This document shows, in pieces, positions 1-10,828 of a stretch of 64,000 nt of DNA. Location: the NCBI RefSeq assembly GCF_040436345.1, contig NC_133223.1:24051410-24115409 (forward strand), given 5' to 3'. Each line of letters starts with the position of its first letter. Within the stretch, counting starts at the first letter, position 1. The stretch comes from Pagrus major. Taxonomy: Eukaryota; Chordata; Actinopteri; Spariformes; Sparidae. The position numbers and the translations under genes are program-made. The notes under the pieces were generated by a model. That model saw nothing but the letters and a program-made list of their open reading frames with translations, was not told where the DNA came from and ran no database searches.

Positions 1-376
1 ACTAGGCAGACAATGCCAACTCACTGGGAGAACCGGAAAGCAACCACACAGGGCTCCGAGCGGGGCAACCAGTCCCTCAGCACCAACAGCCAGCTGCACA
101 CACACAAACACCGGTGTCACAAGTGCGCACACAGCACCGATTGCGCACCGGAATGGAGAGGATATACTGGCAGAGCGCATTACCTTTGGATGACAGTGAA
201 GCACGTTGGCGGCCACCCAGTCATGACAAAAACACATGGTGCCGCCCAGAAAACAGCACAGTGAGACCCTGGCACAGTGCCATACAGTGGCATGGAGAGC
301 CACTACATCTTCCAGCCACATCTACCCCCTACTTTTGCATCGTCGGCCCGATGATGGACAGACCAGATGTTGACCG
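1..376. other. Flank of the retroelement, no gene seen
   Basis: This stretch lies beyond the integrase end of the Ty3-type element that occupies the following 5.6 kb. Small open frames exist on both strands but none resembles a known protein. It could be the 3' untranslated part of that element; no long terminal repeat could be recognised, because no matching copy was seen on the other side. Confidence 0.4.
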
Positions 377-2092
377 CTAGCACCATGGCCTATAGATGGC
401 AGATTGAGTGTTAGACAAAGGCCCAGGAAATAAATTGACTGCACCGCCCAGGGGCCCAGCCGGACAGGGAAAATGGTAGACATTAGAGTGATGGCCAGCT
501 GTGGACCTAACAGTCCAATGCAATGTCTGCTGGCTGGTACTGGGCTGGTCAGTTGGGGATGCAGAAGAGCATGGCTGTGCAGAGCTCCCACATGCCGGAG
601 TTGTTCCTGTGACATGTCTGCTTTCCAATGGTGTCACCACAGAGGGGCCAGCGGAGCGCAAGACATTAGGTACTGCCGCAACCATTGGCAAAGGGGTTTC
701 AGGAATCAAGAGCAATATCTCACTGTCACCATCCAGTATTGCCAAAGCTGGTGGCGATGGCATCACCAGCAGTGGTGCCGGAGCCTCAGGCTGAACGATT
801 GGCTTCAACATGTCCCGATGCACATTCTTGACCTTGTGCAGGTCACTCACAGGAGCAACGTTGTACACTGCACCGTTACTGAAAGGGGGTTTCACAACCT
901 GGTAGACCACCAAGCTCCAAAGATTGTGGATTTTGTGGCAGCCCCTAGCACTGTGATCCCTCAGGTACACCATCTGGCCCACTGTCAGAGGTGCATCTTG
1001 GACCCGTTGGTCATGCCGCTCTTTTCGTCGGCCGGCAGCAGCCAGCAAGCATTCACGAGCACCCTCGAAAGCAACATGAAGTCTGGCCTGGTGTTCGGCC
1101 ACCCAGTCATGTACTTCACAAGGTACTGGGTCGTGAACCCGAGAGAAAGTCCACATCAGGTAAAAGGGAGACTCCCCAGTGCTCTGATGAGGTGTGGTGT
1201 TGTAGCAGAAAAGCATCTGAGGCAAACAAGAGGCCCAATCCCGCTTCTGCGAAGCTGGAAGGGTGCGAAGGAGGTTGTGCAGAGTTCGATTAAATCGCTC
1301 ACATTGCCCGTTGCCTGCAGGGTGATACGGAGTGGTACGGGACTTTGCAACTCCATACAGGCCACAGAGCTGGTGAATCAAACAACTCTCAAAGCTTCTC
1401 CCCTGATCTGAGTGGAGGCGACTCGGAACGCCAAACTTGTAAAACCACTCAGACAACAAAACCTGGGCCACAGTGGAGGCCCGTTGATCTTGTGTAGGGA
1501 CAGCTACAGTGAATTTACTGAACACATCAGTCAAGACCAAAACGTTTTCAAACCCACCCTGAGATGGCTCCAGCAAAGTGAAGTCTAGGGCCAAGATCTC
1601 ATTTGGCCTAGATGCAAGCAAGTGACCCATAAAGCTGTGTGGCACATGTCTAGAGTCCTTGGCTACTTGGCAGCGCTCACACTCTTGGACCCATTGCTTT
1701 ATGTCAGAAAACATGTCCAGCCAGTAGCAGCGCTGCCGGACAAGTTTGGTGGTCCGTTCAATGCCCTGGTGACCATGTTCTTGGTGTAGCTGGTTCAAAA
1801 TCTCAAAAAGAACACCATCTTTCTCCACTAGGCGGTCCCACTGATGCAACAGCACAATCGCTGGCCTGGAGAACTGTCGCCTTTCGGTGGGGGTAGGCTG
1901 AACCGTTCGCCACCAAAACTTCAAGATGTCCTTCAGGAGGGGATCAGTTTCCTGTAAGGAACGGAGATCAGACGCAGAGTGGGATGGAAGAACTGAGACC
2001 ATGGACTGTGTTGCCAACACCACAGGGTCTGAGCGTGAGGGTTGCTGAAGACTGGTTGGGACAGAAATACCAGGTAGGGAATGTTTGACCAA
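377..2092 (-). mobile_element. Integrase region of the Ty3-type fossil
   Basis: The region holds the N-terminal HHCC zinc-binding pattern (a histidine pair followed by CERC), then the rve catalytic core with acidic residues in the contexts ALDFT, HSDQG and GQCERFN, matching the D,D-35-E pattern of retroviral and Ty3 integrases. A long proline- and serine-rich tail follows towards position 377. In the family this enzyme joins element cDNA to host DNA. Here it is one part of a non-functional element. Confidence 0.88.
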
Positions 2093-2171
2093 GTTTGAAC
2101 CAGATACATAGTGCCGTGACAGTGCATCGGCGTTCCTATTGCTGCGGCCTGATCAATACTTTATATCAAAA

Positions 2172-2537
2172 TCAAAAGCAGCAAGTTGGGCAGCCCATTG
2201 GTGCTCTGTGGCCCCCGATTTGGCAGATTGAAGATAGCTCAACGGATTGTTGTCGGTGTAAACCAGACACTTGGGCCCCCAACAGGTACTCCCGGAACTT
2301 TTCCGCCATGGCCCACTTAAGTCCAAGAAATTCCAGCTTCATAGAGCTATAGTTGGACATATTGCGCTCAGTGGGCCAAAGGCCTCTGCTAGCATAGGCC
2401 ATGGGTCTCACACCACTGTCTGTCTCCTGGGAGAGGACAGCCCCAAGGCCACCATGGCTGGCATCAATTTCTAAAATGAAAGGGCGTGAAAAGTCAGCGT
2501 AGGTCAGCACGGGGGCTGAAACCAACCTCGACTTCAA
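2172..2537 (-). mobile_element. RNase H region of the Ty3-type fossil
   Basis: The translated segment has the ILEIDASHGGLGAVLSQE type of start that marks Ty3 RNase H (first catalytic aspartate), followed by RPMAYASRGL and NYSSMKLEFLGLKWA motifs. It sits between reverse transcriptase and integrase, as expected for this family. Confidence 0.85.
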
Positions 2538-2539
2538 GG

Positions 2540-3200
2540 CCTCAAAACTTTGAGGGGTGCATGCCTCGTCTAGAGTCTGCCCCGACCCCTCCTATGACTT
2601 GGTGCCTGCCAGCTTGTCCACCAACTGATGCAGAGGGGCCGCCAGCTTTGCAAAGCCCTCTACAAAACGACGGTAATAGCTGGCAAACCCTACTCTGAGA
2701 CATGTTTGGGGCACTGCCACTTAGCCACCACTTCAGTATTTGTCTGGTCTGTGGAGACTCCCTTGCTGGAGATGACATGCCCCAAATAGCCAACCTCTTG
2801 TTGGAAGAATGAGCACTTTTTGAGCTTCGCCTTCAGACCTTCCTGTTGGAGCCGGCCAAGGACCAGTTCCAGCCGCTGGAGATGTTGTTGAACAGAGGAC
2901 GAGAAGACTATTATGTCATTAAGGTAGAGGAGCAGGGACTAACCCTGCTGAGCACCAAACATCCTCTGCATCAGCCGCTGGAAGATACTTGGGGCATTGC
3001 ATAAACCAAAGGGCATGCAGTTGAATTCGAAAAGGCCAAAGGGTGTATAGAAGGCAGTTTTGGGCTTGTCCTGCTCGGACACAGGGACCTGATTTTAACC
3101 ACTGACAAGATCAATCGTGGAGAACCAGCGAGCCCCAGAGAGTGCATCCAAGCTCTCCTCAATGCGAGGCAAAGGGAACGCATCCTTCCTGGTCTTGCTG
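2540..3200 (-). mobile_element. Reverse transcriptase region (distal part) of the Ty3-type fossil
   Basis: Read on the minus strand, the sequence next to 3200 gives RKDAFPLPRIEESLDAL followed by a FSTIDLVSG type motif, which is the first aspartate region of Ty3 reverse transcriptase; downstream are fragments typical of fingers, palm and thumb. The segment ends at an inserted DNA transposon whose TTAA begins at 3201. Confidence 0.75.
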
Positions 3201-3204
3201 TTAA

Positions 3205-4075
3205 CCCTCTAGGCGCCAAAGTCGCATTATTGCGACAGGCAACATTGCTGAATAAAACAGCCCATATCTTTAAATCTACTGCCTTGTGCTGTTACTCCTT
3301 GCTAACACTAGATGGCCACTAGATTCAGCTTCAATCCTGATGTCATTTGTGGGTGTGTTTCTATGCAAAATATCTACGAAAAAAAAGTTTGAAACCCGAC
3401 ACCAGCTGTCAGAGCAGCAGCGGCTGAGCGGCAGAGCGGGAGAGGAGAGAGCAGCGGAGCGGTGGCAGGAGCGTGCTGGACAGATAGAGAGACAGATAGC
3501 AATTGTTGTAATAAAAAACAAAATACCCAGAGGACTTTACAGTGCGGATGAGGTGCTTGCACAGATCTTTGCTGATCGCGATTCAGAAGGGGACGATTTG
3601 CCCTCTGATGACGATCGCGGGCCGACTCGAGTGACTCTGACGATGCTGCAGCTGCACACACTGTCACACAAGCAACACACACTAATCACGGCGAGAGTTT
3701 ACTCCTATCAGATTCCTGTTCATTTACTCTGAGGATGAGAGGATGAAAAAAATCTATGAAAAAATGAAATGAAATGAAAAAAAATCTACTGTGTAAATAT
3801 GTTCAGAATTCCGTTTTACTGAATTTTACCTGGTGATATACAAATTAGATTAGTAAATTTACTCAAATCAAACTGTTCCTTTATTTTGAGGATGAGATGA
3901 CAATATAAATATATTTTTTTTCTGTGTAAATATGTTCAAAAATCAGTTTTACTGAAACGAATCCAATACGGCTGCCACCTGGTGATGTCACAATATGCAA
4001 ATTAGATGAGTAAATTTACTCCCATCACAAACTATAGGTCATTATGAATATTTTTCTCATTTACACTGTGGATTT
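3205..4075 (+). mobile_element. piggyBac-like DNA transposon remnant inserted in the retroelement
   Basis: The left edge is TTAA (3201-3204) followed by CCCTCTAGGCGCC, the TTAA target and CCC-type end expected of piggyBac. An open frame at 3286-3732 encodes an acidic stretch (YSADEVLAQIFADRDSEGDDLPSDDD) that resembles the N-terminus of piggyBac-derived (PGBD) transposases; a change of frame follows, as the next acidic and alanine-rich residues continue in another frame. The catalytic domain is absent. The right edge is only approximate: no AGGGTTAA end is visible near 4075, so the right terminus has been lost or altered. The family call rests on the left end plus the N-terminal resemblance. 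Confidence 0.6.
3785..4032 (+). repeat. Diverged direct duplication inside the piggyBac remnant
   Basis: Two segments of roughly 100 bp share the order CTGTGTAAATATGTTCA, TTTTACTGAA, CCTGGTGAT and AAATTTACTC (about 3788-3875 and 3921-4030). They differ at many positions, so the duplication is not recent. It lies in the non-coding 3' part of the remnant. Confidence 0.6.
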
Positions 4076-4708
4076 ATCTCTCACCACTGAAAAGACTGAC
4101 TGATACTTACGTAGCAAAGATCGTACATCTGCCTGCTCCTGCTCAGCCAACGCAGACAGATCTAGTGAGTCAACCTGGTCTGGCACTAGGGTGGTGGCTA
4201 GGTGGGAAGAGACAGTGGCCGCATCGGGCTCCACCTCAGTCACTCCAGCGAGCAGGCTGATGACCTGGGCAGCAGCTAAGACACCAAGACCAGTCCGTGG
4301 GTAAAGAAGAACATCGTTCGTCCCCGCATTGACCACTCGGATGTAGGATGTACCCCGGACGACTTGGACCAAACATGGAGAAGCTAACAACCCAGCTGGT
4401 AGACCAGACTCTGGGGGCTCGAATAACACCGCCTGACCTGAAAACGAACCAGGACAGGTGCTAGCGACCAATTTCATTGCCCCACCAGGTATGCACGCTG
4501 CTCTCTCACCCCGAACCCTCACAGTATCAGAGGGGATCCTTGGCTCTTGGACAGCAGCGTGGTGGCACTCCTGTAAGGCTTCAAAGACAGGACCAGGTGC
4601 CTGCGATACAGCAGGGGAGTCAAAAAGAGAAGGGCCGAATGCTCCAAAGAGCTCTCTATAGCATCGGCGAATGATGTTCATCCCCAAGATTCCAGGGATG
4701 GAAGACAC
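4061..4708 (-). mobile_element. Protease-to-reverse-transcriptase linker of the Ty3-type fossil
   Basis: The reading frame contains a segment ending in RSLLRKYQSVFS, the usual lead-in to Ty3 reverse transcriptase, preceded by the spacer after the protease. It continues directly from the protease part to its right and stops at the inserted DNA transposon to its left. Confidence 0.7.
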
Positions 4709-4929
4709 AGCACCAGGGGGTCTTTAACAACGAGGATTCCACATCGGGGCATCATCTTGCCACAAAGTGCTACATCAAGCTCCAAGTAGCCTATGTATGG
4801 GATCGCTAGTCCATTAGCTGCTCGCAACTGTAGCCACTGACATGAACGAAGGTGATCATGGCCCCAAGGTGCAAAACATGTCAGGAAGAAGCTTTCGGTG
4901 ATTGTGGACATTATGGAACCAGTGTCCAC
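4678..4929 (-). mobile_element. Aspartic protease region of the Ty3-type fossil
   Basis: The frame includes the active-site triad context DTGSIMSTITESFF and later an ILGMN-like motif at the junction with the next frame, as in retroviral-type aspartic proteases that mature the Gag-Pol polyprotein. It lies between the zinc-knuckle part and the reverse transcriptase lead-in. Confidence 0.75.
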
Positions 4930-5060
4930 CAGACATGAAACTGTGACTCCCCTAATTGAGACATCAATGGTTGGATAAGCGGTAATTAGCTCAGCCGATG
5001 CACCTTCCCGTGAGCCTGTAAACTCCCCAACTGAACTGTGGCTCAGCAGCTCAGTGGGCT

Positions 5061-5315
5061 TCAGTTTTCTGGCTGGTGAGAGGTGTGGGTGGGCCTCGCA
5101 GTGTTGGAGATCAAGCCAGCAACAGAATTAGCACGGGCCCAAGTGGGGACTCTGTCACCATCACACTCTCGAGCGAAATGGCCAGGCTGCTGGCACCTTC
5201 TGCAAATTAAAGGGCCATGGTGAGCAGTCCGACCTTGGGAGCGAGGGGCCTGCAAGGAAGCTACCATCTGAGTAAGCTGGTTAAGCTGGTCTTGTTGACG
5301 CTTCAAGAGATCCAT
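5061..5315 (-). mobile_element. Zinc-knuckle (nucleocapsid) region of the Ty3-type fossil
   Basis: It contains one CCHC knuckle, CRRCQQPGHFAREC, after a leucine- and glutamine-rich helix. Such knuckles bind the element's RNA during particle assembly. It directly follows the gag-like part. Confidence 0.85.
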
Positions 5316-5323
5316 TAACTTGT

Positions 5324-6007
5324 TCAGTTCAGGCCTCTGCGGAGTGGCACGAGAAGCTGGATGAAAATGACCTCGTATTGTAGGCCATAAGTTGATGGCA
5401 GTGATGCGCTCCTCCCCCTAGCACCCCCTGGGAGACCTTCCCTCTCCCATCTGATAGCCTCACTACATAACGCTAACAGGGTGATAGTGGGTTGGCGACG
5501 AACTGACTGTATAAGCTCCCGACGGAGAGCACAGTCAAGGACATGTTCAATGAACTGATCTCGCAGGAGTACATCTGCATTAGACATCCCATCAGGTGCA
5601 TGCTGTTTAACCTGTTCCATTAAAGCCATGAGGGCTAAGGAAAACTCCAGGAATGTCTCACCTTCATGTTGGCGCCTAGAAAAGAAAGCCTGCTGTAACG
5701 TGACATATGATTGCACACAACCATATCGCTCTTTCAAGATGGCGAAAATCTGGGCTGGGTCCCCGCGCTCTGCGCTTGGGCGGAACCTGATCTCCTGCTT
5801 CGCCTCCCCCTCCAAATGCTCAAAGATGAAAAGAGCCTGGTCAACAGCGGAGAGGTGGTGGGCACGCACACATACCTGTATCTCCTCAATCCATTCAACT
5901 ATTCCCATGCCGGTCTTACCACTAAACATGGGACATTTACGGTCCCTGAGTACAACAATCAAGTGCTCCACGACAGCAGTGGCCACCAGAGCCCGAATGG
6001 GAGTCAT
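5324..6007 (-). mobile_element. Gag-like capsid region of the Ty3-type fossil
   Basis: A 227-codon frame with a FSGKTGM-xx-WIEEI start, an HLEGEAKQEI motif and an FxxLKERYG motif resembles the capsid region of vertebrate Ty3-type elements and of host genes derived from them (PNMA and ZCCHC12 type). The domestication alternative is unlikely here because all pol parts follow in order. Confidence 0.75.
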
Positions 6008-6385
6008 CCCGCTCCCGAAGAAGTCGCTCGTTATCCGCCCCCAACTGCAACACTAGGTCTCTCAGCCTCTGCACCTCCTCCTCCATACCGACAGAGGGAG
6101 AGCTGCACCAAGCCTCTTGGAATGATAGAAAGTGGGGTGGGTCCCTAAATTAATGGCTGCTGTTTCAATTTGACAATTCTTTGTGTGCAAATTACACAAA
6201 AAAAACTGAAAAAAAGCAAAACCATAAGGGAGGAAACCAAAACAAAAACAAAAAAAAACACGTCTCTGCCCTTTAAATGTGGAATCCTGCCGACAACACC
6301 AAACTCAAACTATGCGCGACATGCCGCAAAGAGAGCAGCATGTGTCACGTGACTAGCTGGAGCGAGCTTGAGTGCAACTCTCATC
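6008..6385. other. Spacer between retroelement and hAT fragment
   Basis: The sequence is AC-rich near 6230-6260 with A-runs. It should contain the 5' leader of the minus-strand retroelement, but no terminal repeat is evident. No gene was recognised. Confidence 0.4.
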
Positions 6386-6634
6386 ATGTCAGCTGTGTGG
6401 AATTACTTTAAGGTAACGGAAGAAAAAAGCAAAGTAGCTGAGTGCAATCAATGCAAAGCAAGTGTTTCCAGGGGTGGCAGCATTGTTGGAAACTTCAGCA
6501 CCACAAACTTGATAAAACACTTGCAGAAACACTATGGGAAGGAGAATGCCAAATTTTTCACTTATGGGCACGCCCAGTCAAACCGAGCCACGCTGATTTG
6601 CTTTTCCATCACCAGTTTTACTGCGGCAGGTTGA
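6386..6634 (+). mobile_element. hAT-type transposase N-terminal fragment (BED zinc finger)
   Basis: From the ATG at 6386 the frame reads SAVWNYFKV, then CNQC, then HLQKHYG: the aromatic start and C-x2-C ... H-x3-H pattern of a BED finger, as in ZBED proteins and hAT transposases, where it binds the element ends. After about 60 residues the similarity stops and the frame closes at 6634; no dimerisation or catalytic region follows. It is therefore a 5' fragment of a dead hAT element. A domesticated ZBED gene is possible but would need the rest of the protein, which is absent. Confidence 0.65.
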
Positions 6635-6902
6635 GCCATGTCGCGTTGGCGATTGACCTGCTCCGGAGTAGGGCTAAGCCAGGCCAGGCTGTGGTGACGT
6701 CTTGCGACTATAACCAACCGGTAACAAGCACCCATCTCCCCCTTGAATCAAATCTACTTATTTGACAGTTTTGTGCGGGCATTAAAATGTACTTGTGGTG
6801 ACAAAGCATTGCAATAATGAAGTAATAGTTAAAAATTGTTCAAAGACAGCCGATGAAGTTTCTGAGCATGAGTAGAGCAAATGTTGCAGTTGCACCAAAC
6901 AC

Positions 6903-7805
6903 TTGCACCGAAGTCTGACATTTTAAAATTCTAAATATTGGTAGAAAAGTCATAGGATGATATTTTCTACAATTAATTTTTAAAATTACTGAAATATTAT
7001 TGTCATTCATTCGTACCAGTATCTGTTTGGCTGTTATTAGTTGTTTTTTATGGCAGATACTAAAGGAGTACCTTAGGTTTTTTCTGAAAGTTGACCGTCA
7101 AACGAATTAATGAGAAACTTGTGTCCATAATATTGCAACTTCAGCTGTACTCACAGTAAAAAATGCATGTCACAACAACTACTTTCCAATTTTTTGGTAA
7201 TGTTTGCACACTATTTAAGATGTTTGCAACTGTCTAAATTACTTTTGTCTATACATTTTAAATCACACTCTCAAACACCAAAGCACCAAAGTCGGACATT
7301 TTAAAAATCTACATATTGGTGCTTTATGAGTTGAGATTTTGTCAGGAAAGTGAAAAACATCCTGTTGAGAACTTGAGGGTTACTCTGATTATCAGCAGCT
7401 AAACTGACAAATGAGCCTGTTGACTGATTCTAAATGCTTTGTTTCATGAAAAGTCATAGGATGATATTTTCTACAATTAATTTTTAAAATTACTGAAACT
7501 ATATTGTCATTTGTTCATACCAGTCTCTGTTTGGCTGTTATGTGTTGTTTTTACGGCATACCTTAGATACCTTAGGTTTTTTCTGAAAGTTGACCATCAA
7601 ATGAATTAATAAGAAACTTGTTGTTGTATATCACAAACGCTGTCCATACAGCTGAAGTCCACAACTTCAGCTGTACTCACAGTAAAAAATGCATGTCACA
7701 ACAACTACTTTCCACATTTTTGTAATGTTTGGACACTATTTAAGATGTTTGCAACTGTCTAAATTACTTTTTTCTACACATTTTAAATCACACTCACAAA
7801 CGTAA
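6903..7805. repeat. Diverged tandem duplication, about 500-bp period
   Basis: Copy 1 (about 6903-7280) and copy 2 (about 7283-7805) share long blocks: GTCATAGGATGATATTTTC, CTGTTTGGCTGTTAT, CCTTAGGTTTTTTCTGAAAG, CTTCAGCTGTACTCACAG and TTTAAGATGTTTGCAACTG. The offset grows from about 504 bp at the start to about 526 bp at the end, because of small insertions in copy 2. No coding potential is seen. It lies directly downstream of the minus-strand OR, so it may include that gene's 3' region. Confidence 0.8.
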
Positions 7806-7854
7806 TGTAATTATTCTTGCTCTAAAGAGACTCTTGCAACATGGAGACAATTAT

Positions 7855-8781
7855 TTATTTTTGATCAAACAGAAATCTTTTACATGATTGTCTTATATTC
7901 GTTTGGTTAAATCCATACATGAAGGGGGTGATCATTGGTTGAAAAACCAGGAGATACACGGATAAAATAATGCGTACTTTATCCGGTACATGTGTTGCAT
8001 CAACCCTGGGATCAACAAAGTGAAAAATGCAGCCGACAAACATGTTTGATAGCGAGACAATCTGAGGTGTGCAGGTGGATATCGCTTTTTGTTTGTTTTC
8101 CTTCGTGGTATTCAGACAAACGGCCAAAATCTTCATGTAAGAGATTGAAATGAGACCAAATGGCATAACCATAGTCACAAAGGCAAAAAGCAGGTCAGAT
8201 ATGCTGTTAAGTACTGATACTGAACATGCAAGTTTAATTATTAAGTGGTGGTCACAAAACACTTTGTCAATGACATTTCCACACAATTTCAAGCGGATGA
8301 CGAATGAAAACGCAAACATACAATTAACAAATGAATACATCCATACAAGCAGAATGATTATACCTACTCTTCCTGTGTTCATAATAACATTGTAGTGTAA
8401 AGGATAACAGATAGCAACATATCTGTCATAGGCCATGGCTGCTAAACTACAAAACTCAACAGAACCACATATGTACAAATAACACATCTGCAGGAAACAC
8501 CACGGCAGGGTCACTTCATGGGTGTCTGAAAACATCTGTGTTAGCATAAGAGGATACACTGCTGTGCTTCCACCTATTTCATTCACAAACAAATTACATA
8601 GTAATATATACATCGGCCCGTGCAACCTTTTGTCTTCAAATATGACCATGATAAGAACTGTGTTGGCCACACATATGGAGAGGTACCATAACAGCATTAT
8701 GCTGAAATACAAGTATTTTAACTCTCCAATATGACCATAGGCTGCCAGCACAAAAGACACAACCTCAGTTGAATTATCCAT
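7855..8781 (-). CDS. Odorant receptor, minus strand, 308 aa
   Basis: Intronless seven-helix receptor of the fish OR family. I chose the ATG at 8781 (MDNSTEVV, with an N-glycosylation site at Asn3) rather than the in-frame ATG at 8832, because ORs usually start just before such a site. Numbered from there: LHGPMY at 53-58, conserved extracellular cysteines 95, 167, 176 and 186, MAYDRYVAIC at 116-125 at the end of helix 3, and KAISTC at 232-237 before helix 6. The helix 7 motif reads PMITPFMYG, so the usual Asn of NPxxY is Thr. Sequence and orientation set it apart from all other ORs here, so it belongs to a different subfamily. A G-protein-coupled odorant receptor role is known for the family; the ligand is unknown. 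Confidence 0.93.
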   Translation of the reverse strand: MDNSTEVVSFVLAAYGHIGELKYLYFSIMLLWYLSICVANTVLIMVIFEDKRLHGPMYILLCNLFVNEIGGSTAVYPLMLTQMFSDTHEVTLPWCFLQMCYLYICGSVEFCSLAAMAYDRYVAICYPLHYNVIMNTGRVGIIILLVWMYSFVNCMFAFSFVIRLKLCGNVIDKVFCDHHLIIKLACSVSVLNSISDLLFAFVTMVMPFGLISISYMKILAVCLNTTKENKQKAISTCTPQIVSLSNMFVGCIFHFVDPRVDATHVPDKVRIILSVYLLVFQPMITPFMYGFNQTNIRQSCKRFLFDQK

Positions 8782-9088
8782 TTCTTTCTTGTGTAATGTG
8801 GGTGCCACACGGTGAAACACAATAAGTAACAATAAAATAGTTCAGTAATAGTGTTGTCTTTTATCCTTTTGAATAATGCCTCAGCCCAAGATTATACCTA
8901 TGTTTAAGTTTTCTATTATTCTTACAGTTAGACAGGCAGTCACTTTGAAATGCTTTACTTGGATGTTTTTAGAACAATTATAGAATACAGCAACAAAGAA
9001 TCAGAAAGAAAAATCTTCAGTTTCTAGTTCTAGTTTCACAATTTTCCTGAGTTTGTTTAAAATCATTTCCCAACAACTGAGCAAAATC

Positions 9089-9120
9089 CCTCAACACTAA
9101 TGCATGCATTAGTGTTGAGG
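9089..9120. repeat. Perfect 32-bp palindrome
   Basis: The left half CCTCAACACTAATGCA is followed without a spacer by its exact reverse complement, ending at 9120. Just downstream, ACCAGTGT and ACACTGGT form a second, looser inverted pair. It lies about 300 bp upstream of the minus-strand OR start. Confidence 0.9.
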
Positions 9121-10828
9121 TGCACCAGTGTGCAACAGCATGTTCCACAACACTGGTCAGAATCACAAGAGTTAATTAGATAATGATCATCAAGGAATAT
9201 AACATCACTTAGTTGGTTAATGGATGCTCAAATTGCTTTTGAAAAATATAAGAAAAAGCTTGTGTAATCAGATTCTGGTTTATCATCCCATATGGTAAAT
9301 GTCTCTTTAGTCACCTGTGAGAAAAATTCAGAAAGTAGACATCAGTAATCAAGGAACTACATTAGTCAAGCAGTATATGAACATTCAAAAAATTCACGTT
9401 GTACAAATACAGTAAGAGCCAAGATCAGTATTTCACAGATGTGAATGCCTCCAGGTGACCAACTGAACAAGACAAAAGCCTCGGCTGAACTTTATACAGT
9501 TTTTGTTCACAGACGTGGGTTGGGCTGCATTAGATGACCCAGCTACTTCGATTGTAGCCTGTATGGTAAAATATAAAGTTTACCTGTATGGTAAATATGA
9601 GTTTACTTTTGGTGAACTTTTCCTTGTTTGTCCTGTTAGTCAAATATGCAGAGGTGCATGATGTAAATAAAATGATATAATCAAGGCATCACAGCTTTCA
9701 TGAGATACCCCAGCATTGCAGAATTAGTCACAGATAAGGTGATGCATTATAGTTTTACTCACTTCATATTTAGTCACATTTGCCAACTTTCTTCCTCATT
9801 GTCTGACATATCGTGTGATCTTTTGCTATTAGTTCAAGCTACAGACAACAAAATGAAATGCACCATTGTTTTGAAGTTTTCGTCGTTTTTTAGACATTTT
9901 AATTTGAAAATGTTACATATTATACCTTTTTTTAAAAAAAAAGAAAGATTAACACCTCGTCACGTTGTCAGTCATTAAAAAGGTTCATGTCGATGTTACA
10001 CAAGTCTTGTAAAATGCAGTCACAGTCTCAAATACAGTTTGTATTTCCTAGACCATTAGGCCTCGAGGACTCTCAAGGAGAACAGTGTTCAAATTACTAT
10101 AGCCCAAAATAACATAACTGCAAATTTTTACTATATTCTATTCAGCAATGTCCCAACATAAAAAGACAACATTATGGCTTTTAAGCTGCACTAGTTAGCT
10201 TATTTACTTTTTTTTCTCTTTTCTTTTTTTCTTTTTTTTTGGCCACTTGGGGGAAGGACATCACATCAGGATGAAAATCAAGGTATATTTTAATTTCCTC
10301 TTAGCTCACCAACAACTCCTGAGGGAAATACCCAGCTCTTTTGCTGCTAAATGACCCATTATATTTACATTAGGGACCATTTTATTGTGCATTGTTGATT
10401 CCCTTTTCATAATTGCCAGGAACAGAGATGTTTGTGAATTTCAAACTGAATATTAAAAGTGAATATTAAATTAGTGAGAAAAAAGAGGAAATGCAGTAGT
10501 CTCCAAGCTCAAGCCTAAATACTAAGATGACATAAACAGGGTTATTTAGTTCATCATTTGGAAAGCTCCCTGCAGAGCCACAGAAAACATTATACAATGA
10601 TTTTCACAGGCTGAGTAGAGCTCCTGCTGACAAGTAAAGGCTCATTTATTTTTAAAATTTTTATTTTTTTTAAAGTTAGATACGGATACAAATGGAGCCT
10701 TCTGTTCGTATTCTGCGTTCATTTCGCCCCTGTATCTGCACCCTTTCTGAAAGCTTACAGTTATGGACCAATGGAGTAGTAACTCCAGTAGTCGTAGGGG
10801 GCAGGATAGCCAATTGTTCAAGTGAGAC

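Larger units (their letters stand above)
377..6007 (-). mobile_element. Ty3/gypsy-type LTR retroelement, fossil, minus strand
   Basis: The parts read right to left in the standard Ty3 order: gag-like region, CCHC zinc knuckle, aspartic protease, reverse transcriptase, RNase H, integrase. No envelope gene is seen and neither long terminal repeat was identified. The element is clearly broken: its parts lie in several frames (roughly five or more breaks), and a DNA transposon sits inside the reverse transcriptase region at about 3205-4075. The domain order is seen in the sequence; the placement in Ty3/Metaviridae is by integrase position after RNase H. The finer family is not resolved. The decay and nested insertion suggest an old but not ancient copy, since domain motifs are still easy to read. 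Confidence 0.88.

Noticed and set aside
473-1411. 312-codon plus-strand frame and smaller ones at 501 and 991
   Set aside because: They lie antisense to the integrase region of the retroelement and show no family features; they are shadows of that coding strand.
8782-8832. Upstream ATG giving a 325-residue OR on the minus strand
   Set aside because: The added 17 residues are unlike an OR N-terminus and the inner ATG aligns with the paralogues.
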